This document shows, piece by piece, positions 1-9,204 of a stretch of DNA of 64,000 bases. The stretch is from Phytomonas francai. Its lineage: Eukaryota; Euglenozoa; Kinetoplastea; Trypanosomatida; Trypanosomatidae. The notes below the pieces were generated by a model that was not told the DNA's origin, did no database searches, and was given only the letters and a program-made list of their open reading frames with translations. The number at the start of each line of letters is the position of its first letter. Position 1 is the stretch's first letter. Location of the stretch: the NCBI GenBank assembly GCA_001766655.1, contig MJCC01000017.1, forward strand, positions 161,470-225,469. Reading direction: 5' to 3'. The translations under genes were made by a program, and so were the position numbers.

Positions 1-2012
1 GGGGGGGGCTGCGCGGGCTCCGCGCGCCGTAGGGTGCACTCGCGGTGCTGTAGGATGCGTTTGTAGACCTGCGGGGCGAGGTGGGGCTCGCTCCGGGCGC
101 GGCCGCGGAGGAGCTGGGTGTAGTACTCCACACTACACTCCCGCTCCAGCCCGTCCCCGCCGCCAAAGCAGAGCAGCGTCTCGACCAGCTCGCTGGCGGT
201 GACGAGCTGAAGCTGGTACCGCAGCGTTGACAGGACGTGGATCTCCAGCATCGAGAAGTCCTCCTGCGAGAGCCGGGACTCGGCCTGAAGGCACATCAAG
301 ACCTTGTTCACCCGCGGCGGGTAGGTCTCCACGAATTTGCAGCCCAGCATCGCGCAGGCCGCGATGACCTGCGTCAGATAGGTGCACAGCGTCTGGTAGT
401 CGATGGGGAAGCCCGCGTGCGGGGCGGCGATCGTGGGATTCGCATTCGTATTCGTATTTGTCGTAGCACCGCCGCCGCCCCGGCCCTGGGTCACGCGCTT
501 GAGGAATTCCTGGCAGCTCGCCGCAGGGTCCGTCGAGAGGGCGACAAACCGGTCGAGGTAGGCCACCGCGGTGTAGAAGGCGTTGCGCGAACAGCCGCAA
601 AAGTGCACGATCTCGTCGATCGAGTTGATGATAAGGGGGCGGCTAAGGCCCTCCTTACAGGCCCGCGTCCAGATCCGCCACCCCTCCTTGACCTCCGGGC
701 CGTACACGTCGTTTCGTAGCATCCGGTGTAGGGCACCATGCCTCCATTGAGTAAGATTGCTGCTGGAGTTTATGAATTGGGCTGGGTGTCTCGGCTCCGT
801 TCGCGGAGCCGACACCGGCCAATCCTCCCCTCCTTGCCGCAAGGAGCTGCTTAGCACGGGGACCGTCACCGTGCTCGAACTAGCCTTTTCACCACCGTTT
901 TCCGGAAGAGAGGTGGTGGAGAAATTTGAAGGCGTGCCCCAGGGCTCAATCACGGCGGTCACCAAGTGTTCACGCAACTCCGCCTCCTTCGTGTTTCCCT
1001 CCGCACAAAACGTGGGCAGATCGTCGAAGTAGCTGTTATCGCCCGTCGTCAGACCCGCGTGGGAGTGGGAGGCCTCGCAGTTATCCATGAGCAGCATCTT
1101 CTGCCAGGACTCGAGCCGCCAGCCCGGGAGTGCGCCCAGGAGGGGGAGGGGGGAGAAGAAAAAGGTATGCCGCAGGACCCCCTCGACGATGGCGAGGAGG
1201 TTTTTGGTGGACACCGCGGGGGTCGGGGGGCTGCCGCCGGAGGTGGTGATCACGCGGCAGACCGTCCCGACCACCCGCGCCCCGCGCTGCTCCGCCGCCG
1301 AGAGCTGCCCCGGCCGCAGGAGCTGCCAGGGCCCCTCCGGGGGGTCCTCGCCGTGGCCCCCGCCCTCCGCCTCCGCCGTCGGCTCGCAACCGAGGAGGCG
1401 GAGGAGGTTGAGGGTCTCGTCCGCGGCGGGCGCGGGCCCCGGGCGCGCGTACGGCACCCGCAGGAGCTGGTAGCGCTCGAGCGCGAGCACCGTCGAGGGG
1501 AGCTCCCAGCGCGTGAGGTGGACGGCCTCGCAGGAGGGCTGGCCGGCGGCCGGCCGCCAGAGCGTCGCGCAGCCGACCTCGTGCAGGCGGAGCTGCCGGA
1601 GCGTCGCCGGCCAGCCGTGCTCGGTGGTCGACGGCGGGAAGGGGTTCTGCGGGTTCGCCACGCCCCGGGGGAGGCTCTGCGAGCTCCCGCACGGCGAGCG
1701 CCCCGACGGACGCCCGCCCGCCGCCCGCGAGCCCGCGGCCGGGGCCAGCCCCGGCTCCGGATTCGCCTCGGCCGCGATAGGGCCCCGGCACCCGAACTCG
1801 GCCGCCGCCGCGGTCGACAGCGACGCGCCCTTGCCCTCCTTCTCCCGGCTCCGCGGCGCGCCGCAGGCGGGGCTGGGGGGGGCAAAGCGAAAGACGTAGG
1901 GCTCCTTCCAGGCCTTCTCCAGCAAGAAGTCCGCGCGGGGGATGCTGGTCATGAAAGGGAGGTTGGGGTCCTCGCTCGCCTGCTTCAGGAACTCGAAGAG
2001 CGCAAGACTCAT
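1..2012 (-). CDS. Cyclin-domain protein, C-terminus cut by window edge
   Basis: The minus-strand frame is open from an ATG at 2012-2010 to the left edge (670 codons visible, no stop), so the protein is truncated by the window. The first ~430 residues are GC-rich, low-complexity and Ala/Pro/Gly-rich, with no domain I recognise. From about residue 455 to 630 the sequence fits a cyclin box: SIDEIVHFCGCSRNAFYTAV, then AYLDRFVALS (the helix-2 Y/L-DRF signature), later QVIAACAMLGCKFVE and LSTLRYQLQLVTASELVETL. Family knowledge: kinetoplastids have mitotic B-type cyclins (CYC3/6/8) and PHO80-like cyclins, which activate CRK kinases. The long N-terminal extension and full box favour the mitotic type, but I cannot assign a number. 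It is the last visible gene of the minus-strand array. Confidence 0.82.
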   Translation of the reverse strand, partial: MSLALFEFLKQASEDPNLPFMTSIPRADFLLEKAWKEPYVFRFAPPSPACGAPRSREKEGKGASLSTAAAAEFGCRGPIAAEANPEPGLAPAAGSRAAGGRPSGRSPCGSSQSLPRGVANPQNPFPPSTTEHGWPATLRQLRLHEVGCATLWRPAAGQPSCEAVHLTRWELPSTVLALERYQLLRVPYARPGPAPAADETLNLLRLLGCEPTAEAEGGGHGEDPPEGPWQLLRPGQLSAAEQRGARVVGTVCRVITTSGGSPPTPAVSTKNLLAIVEGVLRHTFFFSPLPLLGALPGWRLESWQKMLLMDNCEASHSHAGLTTGDNSYFDDLPTFCAEGNTKEAELREHLVTAVIEPWGTPSNFSTTSLPENGGEKASSSTVTVPVLSSSLRQGGEDWPVSAPRTEPRHPAQFINSSSNLTQWRHGALHRMLRNDVYGPEVKEGWRIWTRACKEGLSRPLIINSIDEIVHFCGCSRNAFYTAVAYLDRFVALSTDPAASCQEFLKRVTQGRGGGGATTNTNTNANPTIAAPHAGFPIDYQTLCTYLTQVIAACAMLGCKFVETYPPRVNKVLMCLQAESRLSQEDFSMLEIHVLSTLRYQLQLVTASELVETLLCFGGGDGLERECSVEYYTQLLRGRARSEPHLAPQVYKRILQHRECTLRRAEPAQPP

Positions 2013-3160
2013 TTTGTACCCTCGTGGATCTTTTTGGAGTGAAAAGGTACGCGCGGCGTTACGCGGTCTTGCTCTTAGCGACTGTGTCCCTTCCCAAGTA
2101 TGGCTCAGCTTGCCGTTCGTATGACTATTTCTTGTTGTCTGGGTGCGTTTTCAAAGAATTTAGACTCCACGGTTTAATCTTTTTGTCTATTGTTGATAAA
2201 ACCAACAACGACGACAACAAAAATTAAATCTCCTAGCACCACTGTCTATAAATTTGCTTGAACGCTAAAGCATACACCATAAAAGGTATTCTGCCCTCTA
2301 TAAATCTCTCAGAGCAACTGTTTATAGATGCTGCTAGTTATGAAGAAACTAATAGTTGTGGTCAGTGCCGTATTGTTATCACTCTGAAAGGGTGGTAGAA
2401 AATGTATGAAAAATAAACTAACACTAAATATACTCTATCTTCTTTTTCTCGAATACCACTAATAAAAAAACTTTTAATCGTTTACTAATACTCCTGTTCA
2501 GTAATAAAACCAAAAAAAATGTGACAAGCGAAGATTTAAACTACTTACAAAGTTAAATGCTATTATTGATTGTGTTTAAGTCTTGCTAATATGAAATACT
2601 TAGTCAAAGACCGAAATATCAATTTTCAAAACAAAAAAGGCTGTCTATGTTGAAAGATTATATATATATACTATATATATATATATATATATATAGTATT
2701 TTTTAAAGGAAAATAATGTCCTATTAATCAACGAACGACAAAGAATGAATTGAACCTTTTTGGTCAAACAGAAAAGTGAAAAGACCAAAATACATGTGAA
2801 GAAGTAGTAAAGCAGGATGTTGAATAGGAGGAGGGGAAAAGATTGGCTATTAATTGAAGAAAAATACATGGGCGAACTCATCGACATCAGTTTTTCTAGA
2901 TAAAAACGATCCCTAAAGGCTTTCTTTACCTTTCCATCTCACCATACATACTTCGGATTTTTAGTAGAACAATGAAAAAGAGGAACCAATAGATTTACTA
3001 TATTTATACGCAAATTTAGAAGTTAAATCAGTATTTCGTCAATAAATCTCGAATACTTGTATACGTCCAAATTATATGGATTGTAAATAACAGAACAATT
3101 TTAACAATTTACTTCTCGGTGGGGAAAAGCGCATCATTTATTCACTTGCCAGGTTTGCCG
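2013..3160. other. AT-rich intergenic stretch
   Basis: Should hold the 3' UTR of the Zim17 gene to the right and the trans-splicing signals of the cyclin gene. It contains a TA microsatellite at 2659-2695. No coding frame looks real. Confidence 0.6.
2659..2695. repeat. (TA)n microsatellite
   Basis: Almost uninterrupted TA dinucleotides with one C at 2671, in the spacer downstream of the Zim17 gene. Confidence 0.95.
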
Positions 3161-3796
3161 TCACTCCTCTCCTCCTTCTTTTGGCACTACTTGGTAGTCA
3201 TTACCTCCTATTCTTATGAATTTTTCTCCTTTCTCTCGTAGTATATCCTCAATATTTCTGGCCTCGTCATCGATCCAGCCGAGGTTATCGGCCAAGAGGT
3301 GCTTCACATGGCACTCCGAGCATTCTACAATCACAATTCCTTTCGTATAGGCGTGCTTTGAAAATTTCTTCACCATACGGTGGTCGCAACGTCCGCACGT
3401 AAAGGCAGCCACCATATCACTCCCTTTTGGCCCAATACCGCTGCCGCCCATGATCGAGCTTTTCTGTTTGTCAGGGTAGTTAAGGGCATTGTAGATGAGG
3501 TGTTGGTCTTCATCAGAAAGGCTTTGGATTTGCTCGGCGAGGGTCTCGGTTTCGGTGGGAGGGGAACTTGGGGCAGACAGCTTCACATCTTCGATATGCT
3601 GATCCTTATTTTCGCTCAAGGTCGGGGGAGGGTTAGAGGTCGAGGTGCTGAAGCAGCATATGGAGGGGGCACCAACCCACTGCGTAAGACGACTAGACTG
3701 TGAGGGAGAGAGAGCAAGGGTAGAGCGCATTGCAGACGTCACGAGGCGAAGAGGTAAAGCACGCCGAAGGCATGAATTATAGAGTAACCTCTGCAT
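3161..3796 (-). CDS. ZIM17: DNL-type zinc finger protein, Zim17/Tim15/Hep1 family
   Basis: A 211-residue protein. Residues 134-172 form the DNL zinc finger: Cys134-x2-Cys137 (CGRC), Cys159-x2-Cys162 (CSEC), then the diagnostic Asp-Asn-Leu at 170-172 followed by GWID. Family members are mitochondrial matrix chaperones that keep mitochondrial Hsp70 soluble and so support protein import and iron-sulfur cluster assembly. The first ~50 residues are rich in Arg, Ser and Leu and lack acidic residues, consistent with a matrix presequence. A low-complexity linker follows (about 51-90). The start at 3796 is an ATG and gives a normal length for the family including presequence. Family call is firm; location is inferred. 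Confidence 0.92.
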   Translation of the reverse strand: MQRLLYNSCLRRALPLRLVTSAMRSTLALSPSQSSRLTQWVGAPSICCFSTSTSNPPPTLSENKDQHIEDVKLSAPSSPPTETETLAEQIQSLSDEDQHLIYNALNYPDKQKSSIMGGSGIGPKGSDMVAAFTCGRCDHRMVKKFSKHAYTKGIVIVECSECHVKHLLADNLGWIDDEARNIEDILREKGEKFIRIGGNDYQVVPKEGGEE

Positions 3797-4390
3797 TTCT
3801 TTAAATGACTATGCTTAAATCTATGTTTAACCAAAGAAAAGATGAACTGACGCCTATTTTACTTTGAAACGGTGGTGTCAAAAAGAAGCTTACAAACGAA
3901 ACAATTGATATTCAACAGTAAAATGAACGGCAACACACAGCTGCGATCAGCGCCGTGATGCGGGAAAATGTGAATCAGTTAGAGTGGATGAGCCTACTTT
4001 TTTTGCCATCCATATTCTTTTACATTATTCTCTACCTTTCCATAATATTTCAGAGAAGCGCGACGCGCGAAGCGAACTAATTTTGACGGGAAAAGCTTAT
4101 CCAGACAGCATACCAAATATTGACTTAAAAAGGTTTCGAAATTTCATTGATATAATCGTTTCCGGTGTTCCATCACTATTTTAAGCATCATGACAACCGT
4201 TGTTTGAGCACTTCAATTAATGTCAAGCTGGTCTTAAGAAATAAATAGAACCAAGGCTTGTTTATATCGGGAAAATATCTCTACGTTTTGTGTCCCTGCA
4301 TTGAGCTGGTCAACAGTAACTAATGAAGCCATTACGGCAAGCCGCGCTACCCCATAATCCCCATGGCACATAGTCTCACGTATACCTTTG
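3797..4390. other. Intergenic stretch
   Basis: 594 bp between two minus-strand genes. Nothing beyond expected UTR and splice-signal sequence is visible. Confidence 0.6.
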
Positions 4391-5521
4391 CTACTTTTCT
4401 TTTTCCTTCAAAACGCTTTCCAACCAAGGATGCCGTTGAAGGAGTTCTGCTCGGTGCTTCGCGGTCATGGGTGGAATGCATTGTGGGGTCCCGTCAACTG
4501 GCTTCGCCACAACGAATCGCGCGTCTTCCTCGTTTAGGCGTGCCACCATATTTGCGATAAGCGCGGCACACAAATGTTGCAAGGAAACTACCCCTAGCCG
4601 TTTAGCGGCATGTAGTGTCTCGCATAGCCGACTCATGATGTTTTGCTTTTCTTCAAGGGTAAAAGAGATGATATAGGAAGGGGACGCCTTCGGGGAGGTA
4701 TTACGGGCGGCGCGGTCCGCCCCCACAGGAGAACCCCCGGAATGCTCGGCTATCGCGCGGGGCTCGCGTACTTGGAGCCGCTCCGAGGGCGCGGAGCGGC
4801 AGAACGGAGTCCCCAGCGCGTCCACCCACGCCCCATTGTACCGCAAAATGTCCCCCATCGTGGGAATCGAACCCGGGTCCGGGTCTTCCGCACCAGGCTC
4901 GGGCACCGGGCCGAGCGCCGCCAGCCGGCTCTCCCGCCACCGGACGAGCCGCTCCAGCACGAAGCCCTGCTCCCACCCCGTGAGGCCGTAGAGGTCCTGC
5001 AGCTTCACCGGGGGGGTCAAGTGGGTCGGAAGCTCATGCGTGAAGAGGGCCTTGCCCGGCGGCGGATCCCCCGCCGGGGACGCCGCGGTGACGCCGTAGA
5101 AGTGCTCCAAGTAGAGCGCGACCGTCTCGAAGGGTAGCTCGCGCACGTCGGGCAGTCGAATCGTGGCATTGGACGTCGTCAGGAAATTGGCCTCGACGAG
5201 CTCGTCGGTGATGAGTTTCCTCTCAAGACGTGGCACGACATCTGCTGCTTTTTCGTCCTCCCCTACCGCCGCGCTAGTGTTTGTCCCTTTCTCCGTCTGG
5301 CTAAGCTGATTCGCTAAAAGCTTCTGTATAACAACAGAGCTGGCTTCCAGGATGTAGATGGGGCAACGGTAACGCCGTGCTTCGGGGCCGACCTCGAAAA
5401 TAAGAAAGGTCGGAGAGCGAATCGCGGGTGATGCCTGTGAGAGAGCCGAATCCGCCGCACAGTTTTTAATATAATCTTCTTCTCGGATAATCTCTAATAA
5501 GTGAAAAGTCTGCGGGCCCAT
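4391..5521 (-). CDS. Skp1/elongin C-like (BTB-fold) protein, tentative
   Basis: A 376-residue frame starting at ATG 5521. Near residues 60-75 there is a strand-helix segment (YILEASSVVIQKLLANQ). Around 120-145 a segment resembles the Skp1/elongin C core (RLPDVRELPFETVALYLEHF). The C-terminal part has a helical stretch (VVSLQHLCAALIANMVAR) like the one where Skp1 proteins carry LLxLxCxxxA-type helices. Between these lies a long, Pro/Gly/Ala-rich GC-rich insert. Skp1 and elongin C proteins are adaptors in cullin ubiquitin ligases, and this protein is about twice their usual length. The assignment rests on pattern similarity only; a kinetoplastid-specific protein with a BTB-like fold, or an unrelated protein, are alternatives. 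That it is a real gene is much surer than its family. Confidence 0.72.
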   Translation of the reverse strand: MGPQTFHLLEIIREEDYIKNCAADSALSQASPAIRSPTFLIFEVGPEARRYRCPIYILEASSVVIQKLLANQLSQTEKGTNTSAAVGEDEKAADVVPRLERKLITDELVEANFLTTSNATIRLPDVRELPFETVALYLEHFYGVTAASPAGDPPPGKALFTHELPTHLTPPVKLQDLYGLTGWEQGFVLERLVRWRESRLAALGPVPEPGAEDPDPGSIPTMGDILRYNGAWVDALGTPFCRSAPSERLQVREPRAIAEHSGGSPVGADRAARNTSPKASPSYIISFTLEEKQNIMSRLCETLHAAKRLGVVSLQHLCAALIANMVARLNEEDARFVVAKPVDGTPQCIPPMTAKHRAELLQRHPWLESVLKEKEK

Positions 5522-7417
5522 CAGAAATCGCTGCCTAGTTCTTGCTGTGGTATTGATTCTATGACACGCACATGGGTTGTTATACTGCCCCTCCTCCGTT
5601 AGAGTTCCTGAAACGCGATAAGCGGAAAGGAAAATGTGAAAAGTCTACAAACTGTGTGGAGCTGTGTGTGAGGGAAAAAGAAAAAAAGAAATCAATATTT
5701 TAAAAGGGAACAAAAACATGAAAAAAAAAAAGGATAGTTTGTTTAAAAATTTTGAGAAATCGAAAACCAAAAAACCTTGCATTTGTTTTTGCTCCTACAA
5801 CAACAATACTCATAATAGTAAAAATATAAAAAAGCTTCAAAATTACAAGAGAACATCACACAGTTAATTGTTATTTTTTTTTTGTACGCCAAAACCACGA
5901 CTAGAACTGGCTATTACAAGAGCCATAAATTAAACAAAAGGGATTAAAAAATTTCTGGAATAAATACCTTCATAGGGAATAAAAAGGTAAAGGAAATATT
6001 GTAAACGTTCAAACACAGCTATACCATATATCCTATCTACTGGACCCATGTATTTTATCATTTTTACAAATTATTCCATACTAACAAATGCACTTAAAAC
6101 TGCACACGCGCAAACAAAAAAAGGGGAAATATATCTGATGACTTCGAAATTATTGAGATTAAACAGTATAGGCTATAAAAAGGAAAGCTAAGGATGAGAA
6201 TCCGAGGCCCCAGTGCACCCGTTGTGGTGTCTGACAAAATAGTTGTAACAAACTGGGTTTTGCTTAGGTTCTTACTTTTCCCTCAATCGAGTTCAAGCCA
6301 TTCGATTCAAGGAATAGTGGAAACTGAAGCAAAAGAAGGATTAAGGCGCAAAGAGACTGAGAAAGATGAATAAAAAAGCTGTGAAATGAAAATTGAGACT
6401 CATATGAAACGATCTATCCGAGTAGAATGCCACATTCCTTATTACTAACATTCCGATCCCCACTACATGTCTTATTTTTTGAATTTACATCAATTAGGGA
6501 AACCCTAAACTTTACAAACAATAAAAATATAAATAAGAAGTTAAGAGAATGTATCCGTACATATACATACATATATATGTATATGAATGCAATCTGTCTA
6601 TCCCAGTTATTACTTGCACAATCATATAAACTTTGGAAATTTATATTTGAAAGTGAAGACATTATGTGTGCTTTCCTTTTAGTAGATCCTTTTTTTCACA
6701 TCGATCTTTACATATTCTCAGAATCTTAGTAATTTCCTGTTTCTTATTACTCTACACTATTGACTTGTTTCTTGAAGAATCTCATCCCTTATATACAAAT
6801 GCGCTTAGCCTACTTATATATACAAGCCAATTATAGCTAAGCAAATGAAATCAAAACATAAGTATTACCATAAATAGTTGGTTATTTTCCCAGGAACATA
6901 TTATATCTGAGGTAAATATAATGACATTGATAATATATCTCTGGAAGTATCGATAAAGTATGCATATTATCTCGAATGTTGCTACACAACTATATATGGT
7001 CCTTCCATACGGTTTTTTATTTTCTCTTTCTGGGCCGGTCTCACTTTCCTTGATATTCTCATTTTACTTGCCTAATTTGTAAATGAACGAGCAATAAAGT
7101 CCAAACTACCTTTGTAACAATGCCACATTAACACACCGCAGCAGCTACTAACAACTTTTAAGATTTAACAATTCTTTGCTTTGCCTAACGCAACCATTAG
7201 TTAGTACACCGTATTTTCCCAGTAATTCAAAAATTATTAAATCAAAAGGTTAGAAGCCAAGCGGACACCAAAATTGTAAAAAGTTGATCCTCTAAGGGAT
7301 AAAAGAGAGAATGCGCCCTAAATGTATTATATATTGAGGAAGACTACTTAATTTCCACACTATCACAACATCGTTCCTACTTAGCCCCGCACTCACACCT
7401 CCTTTCCCTGAATTTGT
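5522..7417. other. AT-rich intergenic stretch
   Basis: 1.9 kb between the PP2C gene and the Skp1-like gene. Homopolymer A/T runs and short accidental frames only. I see no tRNA-type T-arm, repeat array or plausible gene. Confidence 0.6.
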
Positions 7418-8647
7418 TCAAGGTATTGAAGAGTCGTTCATCATCGATAACAACGCAGTTAGTGGTACACCCACTTGTTGCTGGATGAGTTGGATACGCT
7501 CGAGATCTACTTGAGGTGACGAAACGTAGGTTTCACATATATTCTGGTAAAGGTTGGCAAACCACTCTGTGCGGGCCTCTCCTGATAAGTTTGGCGGGGG
7601 ACCTTCGACGAAGATGCTCAGTTCTTCCTGTAGCTCGGGTGAGGGGTTAATTAAGCCCTTGATCACATCATAACGTTTTTCTAACAAAGCGGCGACAGTC
7701 GTCATCCCTTTCTGGGCCATGTTTTCGTACGCCTTACGGAAGTTCACTTGCCGGGGTACAGAAAACGGTCCTGGTACTATAGTTTGATGGGGTTCCTTGT
7801 TGTAATCCTGCCCATTCTTAAATTGCACAATAACGCACGAGATGTTGTCACGACTTCCTCGCTCAATAGCCTCCTCACAGACCTTTGCGGCAATCTCGCA
7901 GAGATCATCCGACGTTTGCAGATGGTCCTTAATAAAATAAATCACGTCTTCGTTCGTAAACTCACCCTCAAAGACGCCATCACAGCACAAGATCACAAAG
8001 TCATCGCTATTATACGTTACATCTGCATGGGTAACGTCGGCGAGGGCGATAACCTTCTGCATAAGCTGCCCGGTGCAGTTTGTCTTGTAGTCACGGTCCC
8101 CAAACGCGCGGCTGACGGCTAAGCAGGAGTCCACACGGTTGTTCTCCACGCGACCGCCACACTCCTCAATGCGCTTCCGTTCTGTTTCGTTGTTTGGCTT
8201 GTGGTCCTCGGTGAGGGGGTTGCATACCCCATTGATGCAGGCCACCACACGTGAATCGCCGACATTACCAACCTGAAGATGTATCTTATTATCCTCTTTC
8301 AGTGCTATAAAGAAAGTGCCTGTGCTACCGCCCTCCCGCCCTGAGTTCATCCACTCCTGGTCGATTCGAAGGGTAATCTCACGTAGGCGTTCGTCGCTTA
8401 GAGGAATATTATCCTTTTCGCGCTCCATCACGGCGCGCCAAGCCTTCTCCAGATACATTGAACACTCATCATTTACGTGACCGTCAAAGACACCGAAGAA
8501 GCCCCAATTAGACTGAAGGTAGACAAGGTGCGCGTCCTCCATGGTTTCACGATAACCATTCACACAGCAAGAGCCGCAGCGGAACACGTCGTTGCCGTAC
8601 CGTTCCTGGATGCGGGTGAGAACAGGCCTGGAAAGTGGAACACCCAT
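7418..8647 (-). CDS. Protein phosphatase 2C (PPM family)
   Basis: A 409-residue Ser/Thr phosphatase of the metal-dependent PPM family. Motifs appear in order: RETMEDAH (residues 33-40) and VFDGH (53-57) carry metal ligands; GSTGTF, GNVGDSR, LTEDHKP and SRAFGDRDYK follow; FVILCCDGVFE and SRDNISCVI close the catalytic core near residue 275. The last ~120 residues are a helical C-terminal extension outside the core. The N-terminus MGVPLS has Gly2 and Ser6, matching the N-myristoylation pattern, so membrane association is likely. Leishmania and Trypanosoma have PP2C proteins of this layout. Substrates are unknown. The start ATG at 8647 preserves the myristoylation signal, which supports it. Confidence 0.95.
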   Translation of the reverse strand: MGVPLSRPVLTRIQERYGNDVFRCGSCCVNGYRETMEDAHLVYLQSNWGFFGVFDGHVNDECSMYLEKAWRAVMEREKDNIPLSDERLREITLRIDQEWMNSGREGGSTGTFFIALKEDNKIHLQVGNVGDSRVVACINGVCNPLTEDHKPNNETERKRIEECGGRVENNRVDSCLAVSRAFGDRDYKTNCTGQLMQKVIALADVTHADVTYNSDDFVILCCDGVFEGEFTNEDVIYFIKDHLQTSDDLCEIAAKVCEEAIERGSRDNISCVIVQFKNGQDYNKEPHQTIVPGPFSVPRQVNFRKAYENMAQKGMTTVAALLEKRYDVIKGLINPSPELQEELSIFVEGPPPNLSGEARTEWFANLYQNICETYVSSPQVDLERIQLIQQQVGVPLTALLSMMNDSSIP

Positions 8648-9204
8648 GTTGGTAACCGCGTATTACGTTTGTAGGGTTGGTAAATTAATGTCTGAACGGA
8701 AACAATAAAAATAATAAATGCGATGGTTGGTAAAATATTTAAGATATTTTAGGCTATTATGTCTTTCTTTCTCTAAACAATTTCTCCCTTTTATAACACG
8801 CGTGAAGTGAGCAATAGTTTAGGTGAATTTTAGTATATAATACTATATCTTAAATTTTTGAAAGAATGGTATTCTTTGTCGATTAAATTATGTACACTCA
8901 CGTACAAAATTCAATGAAATAATATATATGAAAGGATAAAAAGGATCAAGGGTGATGTAGTTGAGATCAGATAAAATACAGCGAATATTATTGTTATCAG
9001 CAAAACGCTTATACATATATCTATATATACTAGTTTACACTTTTGGCAATGCAATTTTAACCCACATAAATGGAATGGAAAGAGAAAAAGAAAGGATGAG
9101 GAGTGGGCTGGTGGACGGAGGCTGTAAAATACAAGAATTGAATAAACCACGAGTACAATTATGCATTGAATGAAGAGAATTTCTCATTTATCTTCCTTCC
9201 CTGT
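8648..9204. other. AT-rich intergenic stretch
   Basis: 557 bp between the Rad16-like and PP2C genes. No supported gene. Confidence 0.6.

Noticed and set aside
966..2042. 358-codon plus-strand frame at the left end
   Set aside because: It is the codon-aligned complement of the cyclin frame and lacks any domain.
2735..2760. TTGAACC resembling a reverse tRNA T-loop
   Set aside because: Flanking bases cannot form the T-stem and no other tRNA arms are present.
4855..4900. tRNA-like T-arm on the minus strand (GGGTTCGATTCCCAC)
   Set aside because: The 5 bp stem around the loop does not pair properly, no acceptor or anticodon arms are found, and the bases lie inside the Skp1-like coding frame.
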